The notes below the pieces were generated by a model. That model ran no database searches, was not told the DNA's origin, and was given only the letters and a program-made list of their open reading frames with translations. A stretch of DNA of 6,156 nt. Origin: Methanosarcinaceae archaeon (lineage in GTDB: Archaea; Halobacteriota; Methanosarcinia; Methanosarcinales; Methanosarcinaceae). Below, piece by piece: positions 1-5,370 of the stretch (its first letter is position 1; each line of letters opens with the position of its first letter). The position numbers were made by a program, and so were the translations under genes. The stretch spans positions 1-6,156 of the forward strand of contig JAGAEB010000058.1 in the NCBI GenBank assembly GCA_017613335.1, in the 5' to 3' direction.

Positions 1-1140
1 ATCAGGCGGCGTGATGAGCGCAGCCAGGATGAAAAAGCCGACATAGGCATGTTTTCTGTACTGCGTCATGAACTCTTTCGGGATGATCCCCGCCCGGTTG
101 AGGACGAAAGTCACGACCGGGAACTCGAAAATGAAACCGAAGATGAGCGTCAGCAGCCCCACGAACGAAACGAACTCGTAGATCGAATATGTCGCCTGAA
201 CGCCCGACGCCGCAGCATTCGTATACAGGAACCGGATGAAGAGCGGCGCCATCAGGAAATACGCATAGACCCCGCCCGCAATGAACGAAACGATGACAGC
301 CGCAACGAAAAGCGCGATCTGATACTTTTTGACAGGGATCGTGATCCGGTGCCTGAACTGCCTGTACAGCTCCTTTCCGAAGACCCACGAAATGAACGGC
401 AGCGCAATGATGAACCCCCCGATCACCGAAAGCTTCAGCTTCAGGAGCGGCACCTCGAGCGGCTTGATATAAACAACGGACGCCTCCGTATTTTTGATCC
501 CGTAAAACGCGCTGATATCCCGGACAGCCGTATAAGCAACGATCCCCGACAGCGCAGGACCCGGCTCCGGCACGACCGCCGCAGACCCGATCTCCTCGAT
601 ATCCAGGAAATTCGTATACGTCACGGAAGCATATTTGAGACCCTCCCCCGACGATTCCGTCTCATCGATCAGCGTCGCATTCGACGCATACCCGAAAAGC
701 GCCGGCAGCGTCACGCTGATGAGTTCCCGGTAAGACGACGCGAACCGCTCTTTTATATTTCCCGTCGCCGTCCCCGGAAATTCCGAAGCGTCCATCGTCC
801 GGGGCCCCTCTTCCGCATCGAACCGCGTATACGAGATGAGCGCCTTCCTCGGCGGATCATCCGCCTTCGACATCGACGACAGCCACGCCTCCCTGACCGC
901 CTCCGGCCCCCCGTTCGTCTCAGCGAACCAGACATAATCGATCACGGCGATATGCTCCGTCTCAGGCTGGACATCCGGCAGATCCCTGTCGATGATATCC
1001 TCGATCACGATATCGACGGCCGGATAGGCGATCAGCGTCCCGATCAGAAAGACCGCCGCCGCAAAAATGAATTTCTTTTTCATCTTCCGGATGATGATCA
1101 GAAGTTTTTCCAATTCTTCAGAATAAATAATAAATAACAC
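1..1140 (-). CDS. tatC: Divergent TatC-family translocase subunit with large extracytoplasmic insertion (3' end outside window)
   Basis: The minus strand is open for 380 codons and leaves the window at codon 380, in the conserved TPPD motif before TM5, so TM5-TM6 are cut off. TatC is the multi-spanning receptor and core of the Tat system, which exports folded proteins. TM1 (residues about 22-40) aligns without gaps to the plus-strand TatC over 23 residues ending in Tyr-Pro. TM2 follows the shared pattern P-x-E...L-x-L-S-V (227-239). TM3 has VYAYFLMAPLF (291-301) and TM4 has FGFIFEFPVV (334-343). Between TM1 and TM2 lie about 187 residues where the other TatC has 25. The Tat-signal glutamates appear as Lys19 and Lys271, while the TM4 glutamate (Glu339) is kept. 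I chose the GTG at 1140 because it restores the cytoplasmic N-terminus and follows GGAAAGG; ATG at 1083 is the alternative. The family is well supported. Whether it works as a twin-arginine receptor is doubtful. Confidence 0.85.
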   Translation of the reverse strand, partial: MLFIIYSEELEKLLIIIRKMKKKFIFAAAVFLIGTLIAYPAVDIVIEDIIDRDLPDVQPETEHIAVIDYVWFAETNGGPEAVREAWLSSMSKADDPPRKALISYTRFDAEEGPRTMDASEFPGTATGNIKERFASSYRELISVTLPALFGYASNATLIDETESSGEGLKYASVTYTNFLDIEEIGSAAVVPEPGPALSGIVAYTAVRDISAFYGIKNTEASVVYIKPLEVPLLKLKLSVIGGFIIALPFISWVFGKELYRQFRHRITIPVKKYQIALFVAAVIVSFIAGGVYAYFLMAPLFIRFLYTNAAASGVQATYSIYEFVSFVGLLTLIFGFIFEFPVVTFVLNRAGIIPKEFMTQYRKHAYVGFFILAALITPPD

Positions 1141-1205
1141 CCTTTCCGAATCGTTTCCGGAAAATATCCTGACACGGAAAATCCGGATAAATCTGAATCG
1201 TTCAT

Positions 1206-1222
1206 GTCTCCCGTAAATAAAA
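1206..1222 (-). promoter_or_regulatory. Possible TATA box for the minus-strand tatC
   Basis: On the minus strand this reads GCTTTTATTTAC, an AT-rich, archaeal-TATA-like element preceded by GGAAATG, which partly fits a BRE. A start about 25 bp downstream would leave a leader of about 50 nt before the GTG at 1140. The same block reads TAAATAAA on the plus strand, so direction cannot be settled by eye. This is an inference from base pattern only. Confidence 0.3.
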
Positions 1223-1244
1223 GCATTTCCGAAAGAAAGGAAAG

Positions 1245-1348
1245 CCGGCATGCCGGAAGGCCGGAAGACCGGCATACCGGAAGACCGGAAGGCCGGAAAA
1301 TCTGAATACCGGCACGCCGGAAAACCTGAATACCGGAAGACCGGAAGA
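1245..1348. repeat. 13-unit octamer array (CCGGNANN) between divergent tatC genes
   Basis: CCGG begins at 1245, 1253, 1261, 1269, 1277, 1285, 1293, 1309, 1317, 1333 and 1341. The two missing steps carry the near-copies TCTG (1301) and CCTG (1325), so the phase holds at exactly 8 bp for 13 units. The last four bases of each unit vary (AAGA, AAGG, CATG, CATA, AAAA, AATA, CACG). A larger 24-bp step is visible: the stretches starting at 1293 and 1317 are near-identical over 20 bp. The array lies in the divergent spacer and could be noncoding. If translated from ATG 1250 it would give an eight-residue repeat of the form x-P-E-x-R-K-x-G. Confidence 0.85.
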
Positions 1349-1383
1349 CAACGCCGGAACGGGACCGCCCGTCGCGACCTAAA

Positions 1384-1394
1384 AGAATTTATGA
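1384..1394 (+). promoter_or_regulatory. Weak TATA-like element for the plus-strand tatC
   Basis: AGAATTTATGA, preceded by CTAAA, is the only AT-rich block close to the chosen tatC start. A start about 25 bp downstream would leave a short leader before ATG 1442. The match is poor and could be chance. The TAAATAAA at 1214-1221 is the alternative, and it would fit an ATG at 1250 instead. Confidence 0.2.
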
Positions 1395-1441
1395 CAGGAT
1401 GTCATCTTTCACCTGCAATTCAGACAGAGAGCAGATCGATC

Positions 1442-2419
1442 ATGAAGTCTCCGGAAAATCCGGCCGCCGGGATCCCCGACCCCGACGACGCCGCAGAAAC
1501 AGAAACCGCATCCTGCGCCGCCTCCAAAGAACAGACCGCGCCCGGATCCGCTTCCTCACCGGCCGCTTCTTCATCTTCTTCATCTTCTTCATCGTCGTCC
1601 GCTTCCTCATCCTCTTCGTCGTCGTCCGCTTCCTCATCCTCTTCATCGTCGTCCGCTTCCTCACCGTCACCGTCCGTCTACAGTCTCGGCGCTGACCTGT
1701 CTGAAAAGCCCAAAAACGACAAAGACTACAAAGAGCATCTCGTCGGCCACCTCCGGGAACTCAGAAAGCGCATCGCTGTCGTCCTCGCCGTCCTTGCCGT
1801 CGGCGCCTTCATCTTTTATCCCTTTTCAGGCGACGTCATCGCTTACCTCTGGAAAGCCCTTCTCCCGGAAAACGTCCTCATGTCGATCTATTCCCCGACG
1901 GAATTCATCATGACGCGCCTCAGACTCTCCGTCGCGTTCGCCGTCGCCGCCGGTTTTCCGATCCTCATGTACGAACTGTTCAGATTCATGTCCCGCGGCC
2001 TTTACACGAACGAACGCCAATTCATGATGAAAGTCGTCCCGACATCCTTCCTTCTCTTCCTCTTCGGCGCAGGCCTGGCTTACTTCCTCGTCCTCCCCGT
2101 CTTCATGAGATACGTCATCTACTATTCGGACATGACCGCTCTCTCCCAGATCTCTCTCGAAGAGACCGTCAACTCGATCATCACCCTGACGCTCGGCTTC
2201 GGCGGCGTCTTCCAGATCCCCCTCCTGATGGTCATCGCCATGAAAATGGGACTCGTCGAGCCCCAAACGCTCCGGAGATACCGCTACGTCGTCTACGGCC
2301 TTCTCTTCAGCCTGGCCTTCTTCGTCTCACCCGACCCGACATTCTTCGCGCAGGTCATCGTCGGCGCCGCTCTCATCGTCCTCTTTGAAATGAGCCTCAT
2401 CCTCGTCAGGTTCCTGTAA
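1442..2419 (+). CDS. tatC: Sec-independent protein translocase TatC with Ser-rich N-terminal extension
   Basis: The predicted protein has 325 residues; TatC is usually about 250. Residues 1-100 form a low-complexity cytoplasmic tail: Ser-rich at 43-77, then charged. The TatC core follows: HLRELRKR (103-110, with the signal-binding Glu106), TM1 about 110-130, a short extracytoplasmic loop with SPTE (151-154), TM2, cytoplasmic loop GLYTNERQ with Glu191 (E. coli Glu103 position), TM3 with AYFLVLPVF, TM4, TM5 with SPDP, and TM6 ending right at the stop. The TM4 position that is usually Glu (E. coli Glu170) is Gln258. ATG 1442 is preferred because codons from about 1380 to 1440 are AT-ending, unlike the gene body. 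ATG 1250 and ATG 1391 are in frame and would add 64 or 17 residues. It is divergent from the other tatC, and no tatA is adjacent. The family call is firm; the start is uncertain. Confidence 0.9.
   Translation: MKSPENPAAGIPDPDDAAETETASCAASKEQTAPGSASSPAASSSSSSSSSSSASSSSSSSSASSSSSSSSASSPSPSVYSLGADLSEKPKNDKDYKEHLVGHLRELRKRIAVVLAVLAVGAFIFYPFSGDVIAYLWKALLPENVLMSIYSPTEFIMTRLRLSVAFAVAAGFPILMYELFRFMSRGLYTNERQFMMKVVPTSFLLFLFGAGLAYFLVLPVFMRYVIYYSDMTALSQISLEETVNSIITLTLGFGGVFQIPLLMVIAMKMGLVEPQTLRRYRYVVYGLLFSLAFFVSPDPTFFAQVIVGAALIVLFEMSLILVRFL
1568..1666 (+). repeat. Ser-codon microsatellite with 27-bp tandem repeats inside tatC
   Basis: This stretch is almost entirely TCN codons. After a run of TCT/TCA triplets, a 27-bp unit starts at 1592, recurs at 1619 with one base change, and starts again at 1646, matching for about 18 bases before diverging. 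Each unit encodes SSSASSSSS, so length changes by whole units keep the frame. It forms part of the cytoplasmic tail of TatC ahead of TM1. Confidence 0.9.
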
Positions 2420-2431
2420 AAAACGAAAAGA

Positions 2432-2543
2432 AGATCCGGCGGAAAAACAGGGAAAACAGAAAAAACGGGAAAACAGAGAAAAACAGGGAAACAGAGAAAA
2501 ACAGATCCGGCGAAACACGCCGGAAAGACCGGATCCGGCGAAA
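2432..2543. repeat. A-rich intergenic repeat block flanked by GATCCGGCG words
   Basis: Downstream of tatC, A-tracts alternate with CAG or CGG words. A 14-bp copy (ACAGAGAAAAACAG) occurs at 2473-2486 and again at 2491-2504, an 18-bp step. The block is bracketed by GATCCGGCG followed by A-rich sequence at 2433, 2504 and 2532. No credible coding frame is present. Its role is unknown; it resembles the arrays in the other spacers of this window but has a different period. Confidence 0.7.
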
Positions 2544-2554
2544 AATGCCGGCCC

Positions 2555-2640
2555 GCCGGCCGGCCCGTCCCCTGACGATGCCCGCAGAAGCGGCCGCCTT
2601 TTCCGGCCGGCCTCTTCTTCTCATGACCGCCTTCTTTTTT
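2555..2640 (+). terminator. GC-rich dyads followed by a T-run after tatC
   Basis: GCCGGCCGGC (2555-2564) is a perfect palindrome and can also pair with CCGGCCGG (2603-2610) to close a hairpin. A pyrimidine-rich stretch follows, ending in six Ts at 2635-2640. In archaea the oligo-T run alone can stop transcription. It lies about 215 bp after the tatC stop and just ahead of the proB promoter, so it would insulate proB from read-through. This is inferred from pattern. Confidence 0.4.
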
Positions 2641-2677
2641 CACCCCGGACAGTCCCGCCGGCGCTGCCGTGATATTC

Positions 2678-2687
2678 TTTATATATT
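2678..2687 (+). promoter_or_regulatory. Archaeal-type TATA box for proB
   Basis: TTTATATATT is the clearest archaeal TATA match in the window and stands out from GC-rich surroundings. A transcript starting about 25 bp downstream (about 2705-2712) would have a leader of about 50-60 nt before ATG 2764. The preceding bases are only a weak BRE match. No convincing bacterial -35/-10 pair is seen here, which supports an archaeal host. Confidence 0.5.
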
Positions 2688-2724
2688 GTGTCCCTTTAAT
2701 TGATTCGGTTTTTGTTTACATTCT

Positions 2725-2745
2725 GCGATATCCCGAGATATCCGC
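2725..2745 (+). promoter_or_regulatory. Dyad GATATC-N4-GATATC in the proB leader
   Basis: GCGATATC (2725-2732) and GATATCCGC (2737-2745) flank the loop CCGA and can pair with one bulged base. The dyad sits between the inferred transcription start and the proB start codon. It could be an operator for a dimeric regulator or a leader hairpin near the ribosome-binding region. No regulator can be named. Confidence 0.4.
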
Positions 2746-2763
2746 AGGACTCAGGATGATCCT

Positions 2764-3948
2764 ATGACAGAAGAAGTCAGCGATTCTCAGAAAACAGCTC
2801 TTTTTGAGCAGGGTATGGATCCCGCGGAAAGGAAAAAGCTTTTCCGGAGCGTCTCAAGGCTCGTCATCAAAGTCGGCACGACATCGATCACGACCGACAC
2901 GGGCATCAACGAAAAATTCCTCGACGACCTGACGGGTCAGATCGAAAAACTGATCGGCCGCGGCATCGAAGTCATCATCGTCACATCCGGCGCGATCGGC
3001 GTCGGCCTCCAGGTCCTCGGCATCGACGCCAAACCGCGCGAGATCCCGATCAGACAGGCCGCCGCCGCCGCCGGCCAGAGCGAACTCATGCGCTACTGGG
3101 CAGACGCCTTCAGAAAACACAACATAAAAACGGCCCAGATCCTCCTCTCCTACGACTTTTATTCCGACCGCGTCAAATATCTCAACCTCAGGAACAGCAT
3201 CACGACGCTCCTGGGCTTCGGCGTCGTTCCGGTCATCAACGAAAACGACTGCACCTGCACGAACGAGATCGAAACGATCTTCGGCGACAACGACAGACTC
3301 TCCGCCATGGTCGCAAGCAAGACCGAAGGCGACCTCCTCATCATCCTCTCCGACATCGACGGCCTTTACGACAAAAATCCCAAGACGCACCCGGACGCCC
3401 GCCTGATCCCCTTCGTCCCCGAGATCACGCCCGAGATAGAATCCTTCGGCGGCGACCCGACGAGCACGAAAGGCGTCGGCGGCATGAAAACAAAGATCGC
3501 GGCCGCAAAGATCTGCGAGACAGCCGGCTGTCACATGATGATCGTCGACCACAGCACCCCCGACGTCCTGACACGGATCATGGCCGGCGAAGAGATCGGC
3601 ACGCTCTTCTATGCATCCGGCACGCACCCCGAAAACAACCGCTCCCGCTGGCTCGTCCTCTCAAGAGCGGAAGGGACCATCTCGATCGACCGCGGCGCCA
3701 TGGACGCCGTCGTCAGCGGCCGCGGCCTTCTGCCGTCCGGCATCCGCGCCGTCTCCGGAAATTTCAGACGCGGCGACATCGTCAGGATCGAATGCGGCGG
3801 CGCCGTTTTCGCCAAAGGGATCACGGACTACGACATGGAAGAACTCGACAGGATCAAAGGCTGCCACACGAACGACATCGAAAAGATCCTCGGCCACAAA
3901 GACTACGACAACGCCGTCAGGAAAGAAAACATCGCGCTCTTCAGCTGA
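2764..3948 (+). CDS. proB: Glutamate 5-kinase with C-terminal PUA domain
   Basis: ProB phosphorylates glutamate with ATP to glutamyl-5-phosphate, the first and usually proline-inhibited step of proline synthesis in the cytosol. The 394-residue product has the amino-acid-kinase fold. LVIKVGTTS (33-41) holds the phosphate-binding lysine Lys36, TSGAIGVG (74-81) is the glycine-rich loop, and VINEND (157-162) and FGDNDRLSA (173-181) are glutamate-binding stretches. LSDIDGLYDKNP (195-206) and GGMKTK (239-244) complete the nucleotide site. Residues about 303-385 look like a PUA domain, giving the long ProB form. ATG 2764 follows GGATGATC, a partial Shine-Dalgarno; Met18 (2815) is an alternative, since the first 30 residues precede the usual start. 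It has its own promoter-like sequence. proC lies 191 bp downstream, but proA, often between them, is absent. Codons are strongly C-ending, as in tatC and proC. Confidence 0.95.
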   Translation: MTEEVSDSQKTALFEQGMDPAERKKLFRSVSRLVIKVGTTSITTDTGINEKFLDDLTGQIEKLIGRGIEVIIVTSGAIGVGLQVLGIDAKPREIPIRQAAAAAGQSELMRYWADAFRKHNIKTAQILLSYDFYSDRVKYLNLRNSITTLLGFGVVPVINENDCTCTNEIETIFGDNDRLSAMVASKTEGDLLIILSDIDGLYDKNPKTHPDARLIPFVPEITPEIESFGGDPTSTKGVGGMKTKIAAAKICETAGCHMMIVDHSTPDVLTRIMAGEEIGTLFYASGTHPENNRSRWLVLSRAEGTISIDRGAMDAVVSGRGLLPSGIRAVSGNFRRGDIVRIECGGAVFAKGITDYDMEELDRIKGCHTNDIEKILGHKDYDNAVRKENIALFS

Positions 3949-3977
3949 CCCGGACAACTGAAAAGCAAATCCGTCAG

Positions 3978-4094
3978 AAATACCGGCAAAATACCGGAAA
4001 AAATGCCGGAAAAATACCTGAAAAATACCTGAAAAATACCTGAAAAAATACCGGCAAAATACCTGAAAAAATACCTGAAAAAATACCGGGCAAA
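3978..4094. repeat. Phased A-tract array (about 11-bp period) between proB and proC
   Basis: Eleven A-tracts of 3-6 bases start at 3978, 3988, 3998, 4010, 4021, 4032, 4043, 4056, 4066, 4078 and 4092. They are separated by TACCGG, TGCCGG, TACCTG or TATCTG. Steps are 10-14 bp, mostly 10-12, close to one DNA helical turn, so intrinsic bending is expected. Stops occur in the frames checked and there is no conserved peptide pattern, so it is taken as noncoding. It fills most of the 191-bp spacer, which shows no TATA box or T-run, so proC may be read from the proB promoter. Confidence 0.85.
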
Positions 4095-4129
4095 TATCTG
4101 TCAAATCCATCAGACACATCACATCATGC

Positions 4130-4134
4130 GGTGA
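4130..4134 (+). promoter_or_regulatory. Shine-Dalgarno GGTGA that fixes the proC start at ATG 4140
   Basis: GGTGA matches the anti-Shine-Dalgarno core (TCACC) and lies 5 bases before ATG 4140. The GTG inside it (4131) opens the same frame three codons earlier but has no ribosome-binding site of its own. The GTG is therefore better read as part of the binding site than as the start. Confidence 0.6.
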
Positions 4135-4139
4135 AAAAT

Positions 4140-5066
4140 ATGATCTCTGAAGAAATGAAGAACGGCACCGTCAGGATCGGCTTTATCGGCGCCGGAAAAA
4201 TGGCGACAGCCCTCATCAAAGGCCTCCTGAAAGAAGGCGTCCCGGCAGAAGCCATATCGGCCGGCAGAAGACACACCTCTCCGGCAACGGAATCTCTCGA
4301 AGCATCAGGCGTTTTCGTCACGCCCGACAACGGCGAAGCAGCCGCCCGCTCGGACATCATCGTCCTCTCCGTCAAACCCAAAGACCTCCCGGCCGTCCTC
4401 GCAGAACTCAGTTCCGAAAAAATGAAACATTACGCTTCACCGGAAGCGATGTCGAAGAAGCTTTTCATCTCGATCGCCGCCGGCGTGACGACCGAAAAGA
4501 TAGAATCATCCCTCGCACCGTCTCTCTCATCATCGATCTCTTCCTTCCTCTCCTCATCGGATTCGACCGCGCCCGGAATCTCAAAAGCCCGCGTCATCCG
4601 CGTCATGCCCAACATCTGCGCGACCGTTTCCGAAAGCGCCTCCGCGCTCGCCGCCGGGAAAAACGCGACCCCCGAAGACATGAAGACAGCGCTTGACATC
4701 TTCTCCTCGATCGGAAAAGCCCTCGAGACGAAAGAAAGCCTCATCGACGCCGTGACCGGCCTTTCCGGAAGCGGCCCCGCATTCATCTTCCAGATCATCG
4801 AAGCCATGGCCGACGGCGGCGTCGCAGCCGGCCTCGACAGAAAGACCGCCCAGACCCTGGCCGCCCAGACCGTCCTCGGATCCGCGAAAATGGTCCTCGA
4901 GACAGGCGAACACCCGGGCGTCCTGAAAGACATGGTCTGCTCCCCCGCCGGAACGACGATCGAAGGCGTGAGAACGCTCGAAGAAGCAGGCATCCGCGCG
5001 GCTTTCATGAACGCCGTCATCAGCGCCGCCGAAAGATCGGCGGAACTCGGCAGAAAATCTGCCTGA
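4140..5066 (+). CDS. proC: Pyrroline-5-carboxylate reductase
   Basis: ProC reduces 1-pyrroline-5-carboxylate to proline with NAD(P)H, the last step of proline synthesis. The 308-residue product has an N-terminal Rossmann fold: IGFIGAGKMATAL (13-25) is the dinucleotide loop, VLSVKPKDL (75-83) and FISIAAGVT (109-117) follow, and VIRVMPNI begins near 153. The C-terminal half holds GLSGSGPAFIF (about 207-217), which forms the dimer and active site, and the SPAGTT signature (268-273). The family is usually about 270 residues. The excess is a Ser-rich insertion before VIRVMPN (about residues 122-149), where relatives have a short loop, plus a few N-terminal residues. ATG 4140 is chosen on its GGTGA site; GTG 4131 would add three residues. 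It lies in the same direction as proB, 191 bp downstream, so co-transcription is plausible. proA is not in view. Confidence 0.95.
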   Translation: MISEEMKNGTVRIGFIGAGKMATALIKGLLKEGVPAEAISAGRRHTSPATESLEASGVFVTPDNGEAAARSDIIVLSVKPKDLPAVLAELSSEKMKHYASPEAMSKKLFISIAAGVTTEKIESSLAPSLSSSISSFLSSSDSTAPGISKARVIRVMPNICATVSESASALAAGKNATPEDMKTALDIFSSIGKALETKESLIDAVTGLSGSGPAFIFQIIEAMADGGVAAGLDRKTAQTLAAQTVLGSAKMVLETGEHPGVLKDMVCSPAGTTIEGVRTLEEAGIRAAFMNAVISAAERSAELGRKSA

Positions 5067-5099
5067 AAAAAACAGGAACACTCTTCTGAAAAACATAAA

Positions 5100-5128
5100 C
5101 CGGACAGGAAAACGGATCTCCTGTCCGG
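5100..5128. other. Perfect 10-bp inverted repeat downstream of proC
   Basis: CCGGACAGGA (5100-5109) and TCCTGTCCGG (5119-5128) are perfect complements around a 9-base loop. It begins 33 bases after the proC stop. The plus strand continues A-rich, so it is not a classic terminator for proC; on the minus strand the stem is followed by T-rich sequence. It may protect the 3' end of the proC transcript or stop antisense reads. Further CCGG words and A-tracts lie around it. Confidence 0.6.
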
Positions 5129-5229
5129 AAAAATAAACCGGACCGGGAAACAGATTCCCCCGGAAAATAAACATCGGTCTGAAAAACGGAAGCATCCACT
5201 GTAATGATCATCACCTGATCACGAATATG

Positions 5230-5267
5230 CCGGCGGACTGACGGAAAAATCCCCCATAAACCGCCGG
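5230..5267. other. 7-bp inverted repeat in the convergent spacer
   Basis: CCGGCGG (5230-5236) and CCGCCGG (5261-5267) are perfect complements separated by 24 bases. Two TGATCA palindromes lie just upstream (about 5205-5222). No function is apparent; the repeat is short enough to be chance in a CCGG-rich spacer. Confidence 0.3.
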
Positions 5268-5301
5268 ATATCACTGTTCTTATCCTGACGATCTTCCCCG
5301 G

Positions 5302-5351
5302 AAAATAAAAAAAGCAGAACGGATCCGGAGACCCGTCCCGCTTTTTGTTTT
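5302..5351. terminator. Bidirectional terminator between proC and the dockerin gene
   Basis: AAAAAGC (5309-5315) and GCTTTTT (5340-5346) pair, with an inner ACGG/CCGT stem (5319-5322 and 5332-5335). On the plus strand it ends in CTTTTTGTTTT. On the minus strand it ends in a T-run of seven followed by ATTTT. It starts about 20 bases past the stop of the minus-strand dockerin gene, the usual place for its terminator, and can also catch transcription leaving proC. Confidence 0.65.
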
Positions 5352-5370
5352 GTCCGGCATCGATGTCAGT

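Noticed and set aside
49..1137. Long plus-strand open frame (362 codons) at the left end
   Set aside because: Its product is an implausible Arg/Asp/Pro-rich string with no domain. The opposite strand encodes recognisable TatC membrane segments over the same bases, so this frame is a by-product of codon bias.
1245..1348. CRISPR array
   Set aside because: The units are 8 bp with no unique spacers. The arrays at 3978-4094 and 5797-6156 fail for the same reason.
1250..1441. In-frame 64-residue extension of the plus-strand TatC from ATG 1250
   Set aside because: The extension is mostly the octamer array read as an 8-residue repeat, followed by AT-ending codons unlike the gene. ATG 1442 is preferred. 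The extension is not excluded, since a TATA-like block lies about 35 bp upstream of 1250.
1440..1670. Minus-strand Lys/Arg/Met-rich small protein
   Set aside because: It is the antisense of the Ser-codon repeats in tatC; its basic, repetitive make-up follows from that.
2854..3627. Minus-strand 257-codon frame opposite proB
   Set aside because: It is an Asp/Val/Ala-rich antisense frame over a clear kinase gene, with no recognisable domain or start signal.
3661..4122. Minus-strand frame with repeated FFQVFFRYF-like residues
   Set aside because: The repeats are the reverse reading of the A-tract array, and the rest is antisense to proB.
4131..4139. GTG start of proC three codons upstream
   Set aside because: The GTG is embedded in GGTGA, which serves better as the ribosome-binding site for ATG 4140.
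5020..5274. Minus-strand 84-codon frame overlapping the proC end
   Set aside because: Its sequence is the reverse of A-rich CCGG spacer words, it overlaps the proC 3' end and it resembles no family. A GGTGATG in the spacer could start an internal piece, but support is lacking.
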